Part shown: positions 54,060 to 64,000 of the stretch, piece by piece
Layout: each line of letters opens with the position of its first letter
Numbering within the stretch: position 1 is the stretch's first letter
Source of the DNA: Larix kaempferi
Lineage: Eukaryota > Streptophyta > Pinopsida > Pinales > Pinaceae
Direction of reading: 5' to 3'
Assembly: GCA_027924585.1 (NCBI GenBank)
Contig: BSBM01001439.1
Location: 496,001 to 560,000, forward strand
Length of the DNA: 64,000 nucleotides
The notes under the pieces: generated by a model
Databases searched by the model: none
Seen by the model: only the letters and a program-made list of their open reading frames with translations
What the model was told of the DNA's origin: nothing
Program-made: the position numbers and the translations under genes

Positions 54060-55683
54060 GAAAACCCCCCACAGGGGGGCAATCCACCCAATGCAAATAT
54101 CTTCACAATTGGTGAACATAACATTCATATCCAAACTAGGGCCCGTTCTTACGACATACCTTGAAAAGATGCTGACGCAACTGGATCTCAGCCTAGTGGT
54201 TTTCTGAATATTGAAAAACCAACCATAGACATGGTGCCTCGACCTCCAAAAGGGGTCCTCCGCAAAATAACACACAATCCCAATGCACGAGCTGCTCAAA
54301 ACTACAATGTAGTTGAAGATTTAGCCCAAGCCCCTTATGCAATGTCTGCCTTGGAGGTTTTGCAAAGTTGTCCCACTCAGTGAAAAGCACTATTGTCTGC
54401 CATCAGTGTTGTTGATCTATCAGATACCAATTTAATCACATTTGACTTAGAACAACCCACAGGTAGGTTTCCCTCACAAATTGCTTTCCAAATTAAAGTA
54501 ACTTCACATGGGAAGAATATTTTTCGAACCATTGTGGATGAAGGAGCCTCCACTTGCGTCATGTCCCTAGCTTGTTGGAAAGCTTTGGGATCACCCACCT
54601 TAGTACCATCCCAAACAATACTCAAGGCATTTGATGGACATTCATTCCCACCTCATGGACTCATCTTGGCTTGCCCAGTTGAACTGGGGGGAAAAAAGTT
54701 CAAGTAGATGTTGAGGTAGTGGATGCACCCATAGACTACAATTTTCTATTGGGACACATTTGGATACACAAGATGACGGCGATAGTGTCTTCCATATTCC
54801 GAGTCATTCGGTTCCCCCACCAAGGGAAGATTGTTTCAATCGATCAACTAGATTACTGCTCACCTGAAACTGGTATCCATTCGAATGTACCTTATGTAGG
54901 GGATGGAACGACGGTTATTCAAGATGTTGGGGTAGGAATGTTTAAAGACTCGTCCCTTTTGGAAACTTTCCCACTTCCACCACCAATATTGACCCCTAAC
55001 ATTGCTCCAATTTTCACTATAACATCGGAGGTATACTTTCCATTAAGAGTTTTCTCTAATTCCGTTTCGGAGGTCGGTTCCACCTCGTCGGTTGGAACCT
55101 CCAAAGAAAACACCTTAGATGAAAATAATGATGGCAATATACATGCTTCTACGCACCATGAGGAAATGGAGATTAATGTTCCCTTTTATCCCGTGGAGCT
55201 CGCTTATCAAGCTATTCAGATGGCTTCGGTAGAACCAGATCAAAAACCTCCCAAGATGGAGGAGTATGATCCCTATACTTCACCTATTTGGGCCTTGAAC
55301 TCGCAAAGTAGCCATGATATCCTAGATCAAACCTTCCCTTCGGATGAAACCATCTTAGAGGTTATGAACATCACAGAATGACCTTGGGAGGATATGCATC
55401 ACAAATCCTCATTTCTTCCTAAGATTGACTCATTAGAAGTTAAACTTGAAAAGTTTACTTCGAGGGTGACAACCGTAAGTACCAATGCCCCATTTGAATC
55501 TATGATGTGAATTCAGAAGGCAATTTGGCGAACATTTTGAAAACCATCCAAATTGATATCTCTATCAAACTTGGCATCGTTGAGTATATAAACATAGGTG
55601 CAGATTGTTCTCTTGAGGAAATAAAATTTTACACTGCTTTATTTAAAAAGTTTCATGATATATTCGCACGGTATTATGCATAA
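54060..55683 (+). pseudogene. Tat-like protease and linker
   Basis: 54393-54707 encodes the retropepsin region: IAFQIKVTSHGKNIFRTIVD, EGASTCVMSLACWKALG (active site DEGAS in place of DSGAS), and ILKAFDGHSFPPHGLI. After a stop near 54706, VVDAPIDYNFLLGHIWIHKM continues the domain (the LLGRxW motif). A spacer without clear domain extends to 55381, then IGADCSLEEIKFYTALFKKF leads to the RT linker. The Ser-to-Glu change at the active site would weaken or abolish cleavage activity. Confidence 0.75.
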
Positions 55684-56430
55684 ATGCTAGGCATCGATCC
55701 CAGCATCGTAGAACATGAAATCAAAACTTATCCCAATGTTAAACATGTGTTGCAAAAACTACGTCCAATGAACCCTAAGAAATCAGCTACCATTAAAGCA
55801 GAAGTCGAAAATCTCTTGAACGCTGGATTCATCTATCCTGTTCCTTTGACTGATTGGGTATCCAACCCTGTTCCAGTTAACAAAAAACAAGGAACTATCC
55901 GGGTTTGTACTGATTTTAGAGATCTAAACTTAGCCTGTCCTAAGGATAACTATCCCACACCCTTCATTGATTAGATCATCGATGAATGCGCCGAGAATGA
56001 AATCTTCTCGTTTATGGACAGCTTCTCCGGTTACAACCAAATCCAGATTAAAAAGGAAGACCAACATAAAACAACTTTTATATGCCCTTGGGGAACCTTC
56101 GCTTATAGGAAAATGCCATTTGGCCTTAAAAACGCCGAGGCTACTTTTCAAAGAGAAATGTCATACGCATTTCATGATATTAATGATATCATCGAAGTTT
56201 ACCTTGATGATTTGGCAGCTAAATCTAAAAAGAGAGCTGAACATGGTGCACATTTACAAGCCATATTTGAGCGTTGCCACAAGTACAACATTAGGTTAAA
56301 TCCACATAGATACATGTTTTGTGTGGACTCTGGGAGGTTACTTGGGTTCGTAGTATCCCAAAAAGGGATCATGGTTGATCCCATCAAGCTTGAGGCAATA
56401 CTTCAGTTGCCTTCCCCCAAAACAAGCACT
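55684..56430 (+). pseudogene. Tat-like reverse transcriptase relic
   Basis: MLGIDPSIVEHEIKTYPNVK precedes RPMNPKKSATIKAEVENLLN, WVSNPVPVNKKQGTIRVCTD, FRDLNLACPKDNYPTPFID, then a stop. The second frame has FSFMDSFSGYNQIQIKKEDQ, WGTFAYRKMPFGLKNAEATF and the catalytic IIEVYLDDLAAKSKK, then RLLGFVVSQKGIMVDPIKLE. Both catalytic motifs are intact. One stop at 55972 interrupts it. Confidence 0.9.
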
Positions 56431-57010
56431 CAACTTCAAAGCCTTCAAGGAAAAGTCAACTACTTGAGAAGATTTGTTGAAAATTTTGCTGAAAAAGCTA
56501 AAGGCTTCATGCATATCTTAAAACAAAATGCAACATTTACATGGGATGACCAAGCTCAACGCTCATTCGATGAACTAAAGAAATCTTTGGTCTCTGCCCC
56601 GGTGCTTAGTCCACCGAACTATAATCGAGACTTTCTGCTATATTTGGTTGCCTCTCCTACCACAATTGGAATGGTATTAGCACAAGAAGATGAATCCTCT
56701 CAAGAACATGTTTACTATCTTAGTAAGGGCCTTGCAGGTCCTGAATTGAGATATTCCCAGGTTGAGAAGTTGGCCTTGGCAGCAGTCCATGCTGTCCAAC
56801 GAATTAGACATTACATACTTCCAAGGAAAACAACCATAGTGGCTGAAATGAACCCCATGAGACACATTTTGTCCCGCCATGTCATTGGTGGCAAATACTC
56901 AAAATGGATAGTAATTTTACAAGAATTTGACCTCGAATTCAAAACCGCCAAAGCCAAGAAGTTGTTGGCATTTGCTGAATTAATGTCTGAGTTACCCATA
57001 GAGAAGGAGG
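56431..57010 (+). pseudogene. native RNase H of the gypsy pol, catalytic residues lost
   Basis: The frame is continuous with RT. The block that normally carries the first Asp reads FLLYLVASPTTIGMVLAQED, with no Asp at the SDT/TDAS position. RYSQVEKLALAAVHAVQ retains Glu. TTIVAEMNPMRHIL has Glu where Asp usually stands. The C-terminal block (KAKKLLAFAELMSEL) lacks the ADxLSR-type Asp. The fold may persist as a connection domain, but RNA cleavage by it is unlikely. Confidence 0.8.
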
Positions 57011-58317
57011 GTACTATATCTATTGAAACTTGGGCAGATGAACATGTATTCCTCATTGCACCTTCTGATCCATGGTATGGAGCATTCATTATATACCTTC
57101 AAACCCAAAGGATTGATCCTCAACTTTCTAGCATTGAACGACGTCGCATTCGACATCGAGCTCAAAGATACCTCATCATCGGGGATACTTTGTACCGTCA
57201 AGGAATATACATGATATTAAGGCGTTTTTTAGTACACCAAGAAGCTAAACAAGTATTGAATGATTTCCATGCTAGAGCATGTGGCGGTCATCTTTCTGGG
57301 TTAGCAACTGCTCAGAAAATCTTGCGTGCATGATACTTTTGGCCTACAATTTTCAAAGATTGCATAAATGCTGTAAAAAAGTGTCACCCTTTCCAAATTT
57401 ACACAAGAAAAATGCGTGCACATCTTGCTCCTTTACACCTTGTAGTAACCGTGGGTCCATTTTCAAAATGGGCCATTGATTATATGACAGTCAACCCACC
57501 TTCAGCCGATGGCCACCACTACATCATTGTAGCAGTGGACTACTTCACCAAGTGGGCTGAGGCAATGCCTACATTCAATTGCACGAGTAAAACTGCAGCA
57601 TACTTTCTATTCAATCATGTGATAGCAAGGTTTGGTGTACCCAAAGAGATCACTACGGACAACGGAAGTCATTTTAGGAATTCCTGTATGGATGAACTTA
57701 CAAACCGGTTAGGATTGCGGCAAGACTTTTCCTCACCATATTATCCTCAAGCTAATGGATAAGCAGAAGCCATCAATAAGGTTTTGAAAACCATGTTACA
57801 AATGATGATTAATAAAAACAAGAACAACTGGAACTTGATTTTGTTTACTGCTCTTTGGGCCTACCAAACAACTACTAAAACTGCAACCGGATTCACTCCT
57901 TTCCAACTGGTTTATGGAGAAGAAGCTGTGTTGCCGATTGAATGTGAAATCCCATCATTAAAGATAGCTGTCGAACTCCTACCTAACACTTCTGCGGAAG
58001 AGGAAAGTCTTCTCCATCTCCATGCTTTGGATGAAATTAGAAGAGAAGCCTCTCTAAACATAGAAGTACATAAGAATAGGGTCAAAACACAATATGACAA
58101 GTCCATTCGTCCTCGAGTCTTTTCTGAAGGCGACTTGGTTTTAGTTTATGACCAAGACCAAGATAAAATAGGAGAAGGAAAATTTGTACCTAAATGGTTT
58201 GGCCCACTTATTGTCAAAACTGTGTTAAAAAAGGGAGCTTATGAATTGGTCAATTTTGATGGGGAACCCATGTTGGAGATAAGAAATGGTCTCTATCTAA
58301 AGAAATACTTCACGTAG
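57011..58317 (+). pseudogene. Tat-like integrase
   Basis: EHVFLIAPSDPWYGAFIIYL and RRRIRHRAQRYLIIGDTLYR lead to HARACGGHLSGLATAQKILR and, after a stop at 57331, CINAVKKCHPF, the HHCC zinc finger. The catalytic core has WAIDYMTVNPP (Asp), EITTDNGSHFRN (Asp) and, after a stop at 57760, AEAINKVLK (Glu). The tail has FTPFQLVYGEEAVLPIECEI, RVFSEGDLVLVYDQDQDK and GLYLKKYFT, ending at 58315. Two stops are the only breaks. Confidence 0.9.
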
Positions 58318-58465
58318 GCACTGATGCCTCGCACCATTTGTTGTATTATGTTGTATTTTTTGTATAAAATTTTGTACATTAGTTATTTCGGGCACACACT
58401 TATCTTGCTTGGCATTGTCAATTTGGTAGATGGCACAAGAGTCTTTCACATATTTGGGATATGGG

Positions 58466-58852
58466 GACGGCGCCAGCCGTAGCTCTTAGAACATTTCTTC
58501 CACCGCATGGGTTTTTTTTTCACCTAATAATGAAGTTCTTAGTTCAGGAGGCACTTTTCTCGGATTTGCAACCAACAATGTTGCAGAATATAGTGCAGTC
58601 ATTGAGCTTCTTGTCGAGGCTATCACCCTTGGCATCCGACGAATAATCGTCAAACTAGACTCAGAGTTAGTTGTATCCCAGGTAAATGGTCAGTATCAGG
58701 TTCGACATCCTACACTGTTTAGAAAGTTTCTACGAGTACGTCTTTTAGAGCGTCAGTTCGAGTTTATTGAGTATATACACGTTCCTAGAAGTCTGAATAG
58801 TTTGGCTGATTCTTTGGCCAACTATGTACTTGATTGGCATCTAAGTCATTAA
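58466..58852 (+). pseudogene. second RNase H (aRNH-like) downstream of integrase
   Basis: A single frame of 128 codons from GAC 58466 to TAA 58850 with one internal stop (TAG 58487). It reads DGASRSS, stop, NISSTAWVFFSPNNEV, then FATNNVAEYSAVIELLVEA, RRIIVKLDSELVVSQVNGQY, EYIHVPRSLNSLADSLANYV. The Asp of DGAS, the Glu of EYSAVIELL, the Asp of KLDSEL and the Asp of LADSLAN give the full DEDD set. It resembles the archaeal-type RNase H acquired by plant Tat elements. Its retention of catalytic residues contrasts with the degraded native domain. Confidence 0.8.
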
Positions 58853-61061
58853 CATTCTACCAAAAAGCAAGCATGTACATTATTTCATGGCCAATTTAAT
58901 TGAACACATCATTTAAGGACATAAGTGAAACCGAAATAATTTAGCTTACATCATAACCCAAAAAAGTGTGTAAACTTTGCACACACCAAAAAGAATAGTG
59001 TAAATACTATTTCCCTTTTTTATTATTTTCTTACAGATAAGACCCAAAAATGTTCATACAAACAAAAAAATGGAAAATTTAGAAAACTCGAAAACATGGG
59101 AAACTGTTTCAAACTTTTCTAGTTCAACATCGAAACTAACCCACTACGGGTAGATCAAAGACTAAAGGTTCATAGCTTCTAGGAATTGAATTTGAAAGGG
59201 GATACCTCCTCTCATATATTTGTTGCACAAAGAACGCATATGGTAAATCATGAGTATTTTTACTTATCTTTTATTCATACATGTACAAACCGTATCCTTT
59301 TGAATGATAGAAAGATGCATAATTCCTCATTTTTGGCTATCTTTTTAGATATTAAATGCACATTTGAACCAGTTTCTAACTAAACTGCTGGCTAGCGAAA
59401 TGGTTTTTGATTTCAGGACGTGAAGAATTTGACAGTTCGAACTATTTGACTCAGGTAGTTGAGACAGACCATGATTCATGATGCTCTATGATTTTGACAT
59501 TTTTCACAAGATTCAAGTTGAAGTAAACCTCATTGAACCATTCCTACTTGGCCATTTCACCAAATTGGATAACCTCAGTCACATGGTATTACTTAACCGT
59601 CCGTCGACACATAATCCTGCTTCAGATAGCCTACCTTGGAAAGGAATAGCTGTAAAAGTGTGCACAACTAGATTAGCCCTTGTTTGAAATATGGATATTT
59701 GCCTTGGCCTAACCCATGCCCTTGAAAAATAGGCATATGCCCATGCAACACTCGTTCCCTCTTATGTATCATAACATTCTTTATTCTTTTTCACAAAAAA
59801 TAAAAAAGCATAAAAATTAAAAAACACAAAAATCCAAAAAGGTAGAGACTTGAATCACTTCATAGTATAATCCTTGGAGAAAACGACAACAATCAGTCCT
59901 TGTCACCCTTGAACATAGCACATAATTTGGTCTCCACTATCAGTACACCATCTACATTTTCCATAGGAAACTATACCAGTATTCTGAACAGATCTCCACC
60001 GATGGGTTATCCTTCCCGTCAACAATGGAGCTTTCGTTAATGCATCTGGCATTAGCAGATTTCATTAAAGGTCGGTTACTCAAAGTCCTATGTTGCCAAG
60101 TGTCCATTCTGCTTCGTGTTACGTGTTCAAGAAAAGTCCAAACCAAGTCGGCCATTTCTCAAGTATTCCTGATCAGTCATGTCGGCCTTCCCTGTGTCAG
60201 TTTACAGTGTTGGATCTTGCAGTTCTACCAAATTATATCATATTATTGATCTTTGTTTCGTATTGGTTGATGTGGGATACATCAATGCCCTCCTTCCGAT
60301 GGATCTATTCCTATCGACATCAAATCATTATCTAGGACATGGATCTAGAAACCTAAGACTACCTTGGATCTTGCAGTCATTAGTGGCAAGTTTCCTCGCA
60401 AATGACAATGGGTATACATCAATGACCCCTGATTGTTTGATTCTACAAGTGTTCGACTTCAAGAATATCTATTCACACTTGTTAGTTGTACTCAATACCT
60501 TAGATTCCATCATCATTATTGGTGGGTCTCTTCACATCTGTTAATGGTATACATCAATCGTCGGTAATCAGATGGTGTTTTATTATGCTCGACATCAGAT
60601 CACTTATTTGCATGATATAAACTCGTACTATCGTCGGTTTGTATTGAAGACCTTGGGAAAAATAGTTGTATCACTCATCGATGCACTGCCCAAGCTGCGC
60701 AAGATTAGACCGCCATGTCAGAAGCCCCAAAAGACTTTGTTATCACACTCATCAAAGTGCACATTTACATTTTCAGAAAAATTGGCTTTTGACATGGATC
60801 CATTGTGTATTGTTTGTGGCCATGCTTGTTTACTACTGAGCATGGGTATGCCCACCTCAGGAAGATATTATATATTGGAGAAATTGCTCTGTTTTACAGG
60901 TGTGATCCTCAATCCATCGCATGTGAGCTTTCCTTCCCTTATCCTTTCTTTGAACGATAAAGAGTATCAGTATAAAGAGTATCCATATAAAGAGTATCAG
61001 TATACAGAGTATAAATTTCAGTAATGTATTTCGGCCCTTAGCTCTGCTTCGGACCTCACAC
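58853..61061 (+). other. untranslated region between aRNH and PPT
   Basis: About 2.2 kb with no recognised domain. Repeated words (ACATCAATG, CTTGCAGT) occur around 60100-60560. Four AAAGAGTATCAGTAT-like 15-bp units lie at 60957-61015. The long region is normal for Tat-like elements. Confidence 0.6.
60957..61015 (+). repeat. 15-bp tandem repeat
   Basis: AAAGAGTATCAGTAT and variants, about four copies, just before the polypurine tract. Confidence 0.8.
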
Positions 61062-61070
61062 ATTAGGGGG
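61062..61070 (+). other. polypurine tract
   Basis: ATTAGGGGG, four bases before the TGTTAAC of the 3' LTR start. Confidence 0.7.
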
Positions 61071-61074
61071 CATC

Positions 61075-61860
61075 TGTTAACAATAAAATTAACACCCTTA
61101 GTCAAGTGATGGAAGAAGCGTATTTTTACCATGCACTTGCAGCAGGAAGACATGACACAAGTTCATGCAGAGATGAATCCTCTCTAAGAAATGCATTAAA
61201 ATGCATTAATTGTGCTTAAAATAATTCTAAATGGTGCAAAAAGTCTAAAAACTATGAAAAGTGGGTTTTCAAGTTAAAATAATCTAAAATGGATTATCCC
61301 ACACTCAAAAGAGAAACCTAAGGCACATTTCCCAATGCTATATAAGAAAGGCTTTGGGGCATGGTAAAGCCACACCAAGAGAGAGAAAAAGCATGCTGAA
61401 GAGATTCTGAAGGAGGAGAAATAGCTCAAATTCTTCAAAAGCAAGGGTGAAGGAAGGGAAGCTCATGTCAATGGAGGAAGGATTCATATCTAATGCCAGG
61501 TTAAGGATGTATTTCTCCATTATTCTACTATGAATAGATTCAAGTTTCTACCATCTATAAGTTTAAATCTGGTTTATCTTGCATGAATTTAATTCTTAGA
61601 TGGCTTTAGATCTTAAATGTGTTTGTCTTGATTGATGAATAGATATAGATCTTTTGGAAATTTGTAATAATCTTTTCAAGTTACTGACGTAAGAACTCAC
61701 CATTCCTTAGGAAGATAGTTAAATTAGTGTAGACACAACCCTGCACTAAACACTGTTATTAGTTAAAGTATATATTGCCATTACATATGCAATGACTTTG
61801 ATATTGAAATGGCAAGAATCTTTGTCCATTGGCACCAGTTGTACCACCCTCATTTTTTGA
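61075..61860 (+). repeat. 3' LTR (end uncertain)
   Basis: Starts TGTTAACAATAAAATTAACA. A TATA box, GCTATATAAGAAAGG, lies near 61338-61352, followed by a purine-rich leader. The end is estimated at a CA near 61850, since no second complete LTR is available. Confidence 0.55.
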
Positions 61861-62129
61861 TCTTCTTGCAGTAAACTTGGCAATCACACATGGATGGATG
61901 GGTTTAGTTTGTGGACATAGATGGTCAACACCAAAAGTAGTGAATTGGGAAGTTGTCGGTCAAAGTTGAATCCAATTGAATTTTAAAATTGTGATAACCG
62001 GTTTGCCACTACCACCGGTTGTACTAATCTTATATTATATACATGACTACTCCTCGTGTCTCAAAAAGTTTCGTCTTGATTGAATATTTTGTTTCTTTAA
62101 CCCTTATTCCTTTCAACTTCCCTACAAAG

Positions 62130-62333
62130 TAACAATTTATCCATATCACTCCAACATGAATATATCTAGAAAGTCTATTACTCACATATGTATTCTTAGT
62201 AACTATTCCAACTTCCAAACCATAAATTGCTTTGTCTCCTCTGTCTATTGCTTCTTCTATAGTCTTTAACACCAAGATAGACATGATCGGTCATAAGATT
62301 TCTTCTATTGCAATCTTCATATCACCTTTAACA
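62130..62333 (-). pseudogene. aldehyde dehydrogenase (ALDH2-like) exon fragment
   Basis: On the minus strand: GDMKIAIEEIL, stop, PIMSILVLKTIEEAIDRGD, YGLEVGIVTKNTYVSNRLSR and VGVIWINCYF. This follows the C-terminal half of plant family-2 ALDH (DDMKIAKEEIFGPVMSI, YGLAAGIVTK, AGTIWINCYF), an NAD(P)-dependent enzyme oxidising aldehydes. After CYF comes GTAGGG, which could be a splice donor. The catalytic Cys exon is not seen. The internal stop and several non-conservative changes (AAGI to EVGI) indicate a pseudogene. Confidence 0.75.
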
Positions 62334-64000
62334 TAAGAGAATATGAGAATATTGTAAGTTAAAATTAAAATAATTAATCATCCAAACAACTACCAATGGT
62401 TACTAAATTATCTCCTCCCTGCATCCTTTGTTTACCTATATTGCTAACATGATAATGGATACTCCCAACATCACCACCACAAAGGCATCAAGTGGACACT
62501 TTGTACAGAACATAAAGGGTATGAATATCCAATCCCGTTGAGGCCATTTTTCCCTTCTCCATGTTATAAATTCCCGAGATTAGGTTAGAAAACAAATGCA
62601 CCAATATATTTTATTATGAATTGTGCTTTTACTATATTGCTATCATTCCCACCTCAATTTTCTTATCTCACTTTATTTATCAAAACTTGCATTTGGAATG
62701 ATTTGGGATGAAGAAAATATTATCTGGCATCTTGGTATTGTAGCTGATTTTGCACTTCATTGGAGCTTATCACATTTGGTAATCTATTTGTGATTGTAGT
62801 CTACCCATTTCCTAGCAGTTTGAAGAGGGTTTTTACAAAATTGTGTCCATTTTGTTTGGAGTTTGAGGTGGATGACTCAGGTGCAGGGCATTTAGGGGAT
62901 ATCCTTAAGAGAGGAGTACAAGAGATGCAAAGGATAATCCAGAGGATATTCCTAGGGATTCTGCTTAAGATGATGATCTTTATGAGTCACACATCACAAC
63001 TGAATATTTACTCATTACACTGGGGTTTGATGAATTTTGGACTCAAGAGATAATTTAGAGATTGATTGTTTTTGTAAGTTATTCCAATATGTCAATTACT
63101 TTTTTTTTCCAGAATTTTAATATTGTGCGTCTTAAAGCTTATAGTTTATGTATCTCAAAAGTATCACTTTCTTTGCACTTGTATATGCAATATAAATGAG
63201 TAAACTTGCAAATTTGATGTCTTTATACTTCAGTGTGCATGAGTATATATAATTATTTTCTAATTATATTTTGAATATTTTTTTAATTTTGCTGAGTTGA
63301 CTTTGAGTGAATTAGGCCAAGTCCCAAGTCTACTTCAAGTTGAAGGGTTCATTGTGTTTGAACCAAGTATGAGTTTGATTACTCTGATTCAATTACATAT
63401 ATGATATACCTCACACAAATACATATAAATAATATAAACAGTTGTAACCATTTTGAGTATTTGTACTACTTTGGTCATTTATGCCCGTTTAGCTTCCCAG
63501 CTTCTGGATCTGCAAGAAAACAAATCTTTGAAACAATATCATGGCCACAAATCCCAGTTGTGGTTGGAACATTTGGTTCTGTAGTCCTCCACTGTGGTTA
63601 ATCTCAAACATATTGATATTATGTATTGCAAATCACTGTGAACTTACATTGCAGAAGTGTACTTGGGGGTGCCCTGTGATTGCATGTTGTGAACCCATAC
63701 ACAATCCTTGTAAGTGGGTGTGGAAAATAACACATTCACTGATCAACATATCCACGACCTTCACGATATAGGATGGGTTTTCCAGTTCCATGCCAATTCA
63801 CAACTTTTCTAAAACATCACAATTAGCAAACACACAACTGATGTATAAGACTGCATATTTGATATTTACAACAAGATATTCCTTATTGCACTGATAAAAG
63901 TGAGGTGCACTCTACAACCTAGTATGGATGAGATGTGTAATGTTTGTAACAATTATAACTTAAATGAAAAAAATAGAAGTAAAGTAAAAAATAAATATAA
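62334..64000 (+). other. AT-rich stretch with nothing recognised
   Basis: Open frames such as 62760-63053 (97 codons, MELITFGNLFVIVVYPFP) have no recognisable domain and are bracketed by AT-rich sequence. No further ALDH exon was found on the minus strand. No LTR ends or target duplications were seen. Confidence 0.4.

Larger units (their letters stand above)
51667..61860 (+). mobile_element. Tat-like Ty3/gypsy retrotransposon, degenerate
   Basis: Between two copies of a 35-bp LTR start (51667-51701, 61075-61109) lie gag, protease, RT, native RNase H, integrase and a second RNase H in that order. The pol sequence closely follows the widespread plant Tat-like family (PGIDPSIVEHEIKTYP-type linker, GTIRVCTDFRDLN, ACGGHLSGLATAQKIL). 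Only a few stops interrupt pol, so the copy is less decayed than the gypsy element at 16-22 kb. The 5' LTR is reduced to its first 35 bp, joined directly to the gag leader. The end of the 3' LTR cannot be fixed and is approximate. Confidence 0.8.

Noticed and set aside
60572-61024. 150-codon open frame before the PPT
   Set aside because: It ends in the 15-bp tandem repeat, shows no domain, and lies in the untranslated region of the gypsy element.
1-64000. organellar DNA insertions or rRNA genes
   Set aside because: No plastid or mitochondrial gene text and no rRNA signatures were seen in reading both strands.

Overview
This window is repeat-dominated nuclear DNA from a plant, almost certainly a large-genome seed plant. 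Gymnosperm-like is my best guess; the species cannot be named from this sequence alone. The evidence is AT-rich sequence, nested Ty1/copia and Ty3/gypsy LTR retrotransposons whose primer-binding sites match plant initiator-Met tRNA (TGGTATCAGAGC), plant-type L1 LINEs with DUF4283-like ORF1 and a terminal RNase H, and fragments of plant host genes with GT-AG introns. I see no bacterial operon, CRISPR array, rRNA or functional tRNA gene. Nearly every coding region is broken by stops or frameshifts, so most entries are pseudogene or mobile-element calls.

Layout. 1-1212 is the end of a minus-strand LTR element. It was inserted into a second minus-strand element (1213-4227) whose LTR and leader are related to the youngest element here. 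4228-6986 plus 14597-about 15123 is one plus-strand copia relic (gag, protease remnant, PPT, 3' LTR). Its 3' LTR is split by a complete 7,605-bp insertion at 6987-14591: 552-bp LTRs with one visible mismatch, target duplication AGATC on both sides. That insertion has no working pol. It carries only a copia RT/RNase H remnant lacking the YVDD active site, then five consecutive, unrelated tandem-repeat arrays (about 11.5-13.8 kb) just before the polypurine tract.

15195-26030 holds a pair of long direct repeats, probably LTRs of a minus-strand element, around a decayed plus-strand chromovirus-like gypsy element (16255-22508) and a leader full of repeated imperfect palindromes. 26031-36850 contains a broken gene of unrecognised family. 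It is cut by a 5.1-kb copia element (27413-32539, target duplication AAAAC) and by AT-rich sequence.

36.9-40.7 kb holds host-gene material: a PPR-like fragment, an unidentified acidic segment, and four exons from the C-terminus of a SYP71-type Qc-SNARE with good splice sites. 40.72-47.80 kb is a composite structure: 13-bp direct repeats, then 54-bp inverted repeats, then a minus-strand nearly full-length L1-type LINE. 50447-51554 is a 5'-truncated LINE with a 17-bp target duplication. 51667-about 61.9 kb is a Tat-like gypsy element. Its native RNase H appears to have lost its catalytic acidic residues, while a second RNase H with all four acidic positions lies downstream of integrase. Around 62.1-62.3 kb, minus strand, is an aldehyde dehydrogenase exon fragment. 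The rest to 64 kb is AT-rich with nothing I can name.
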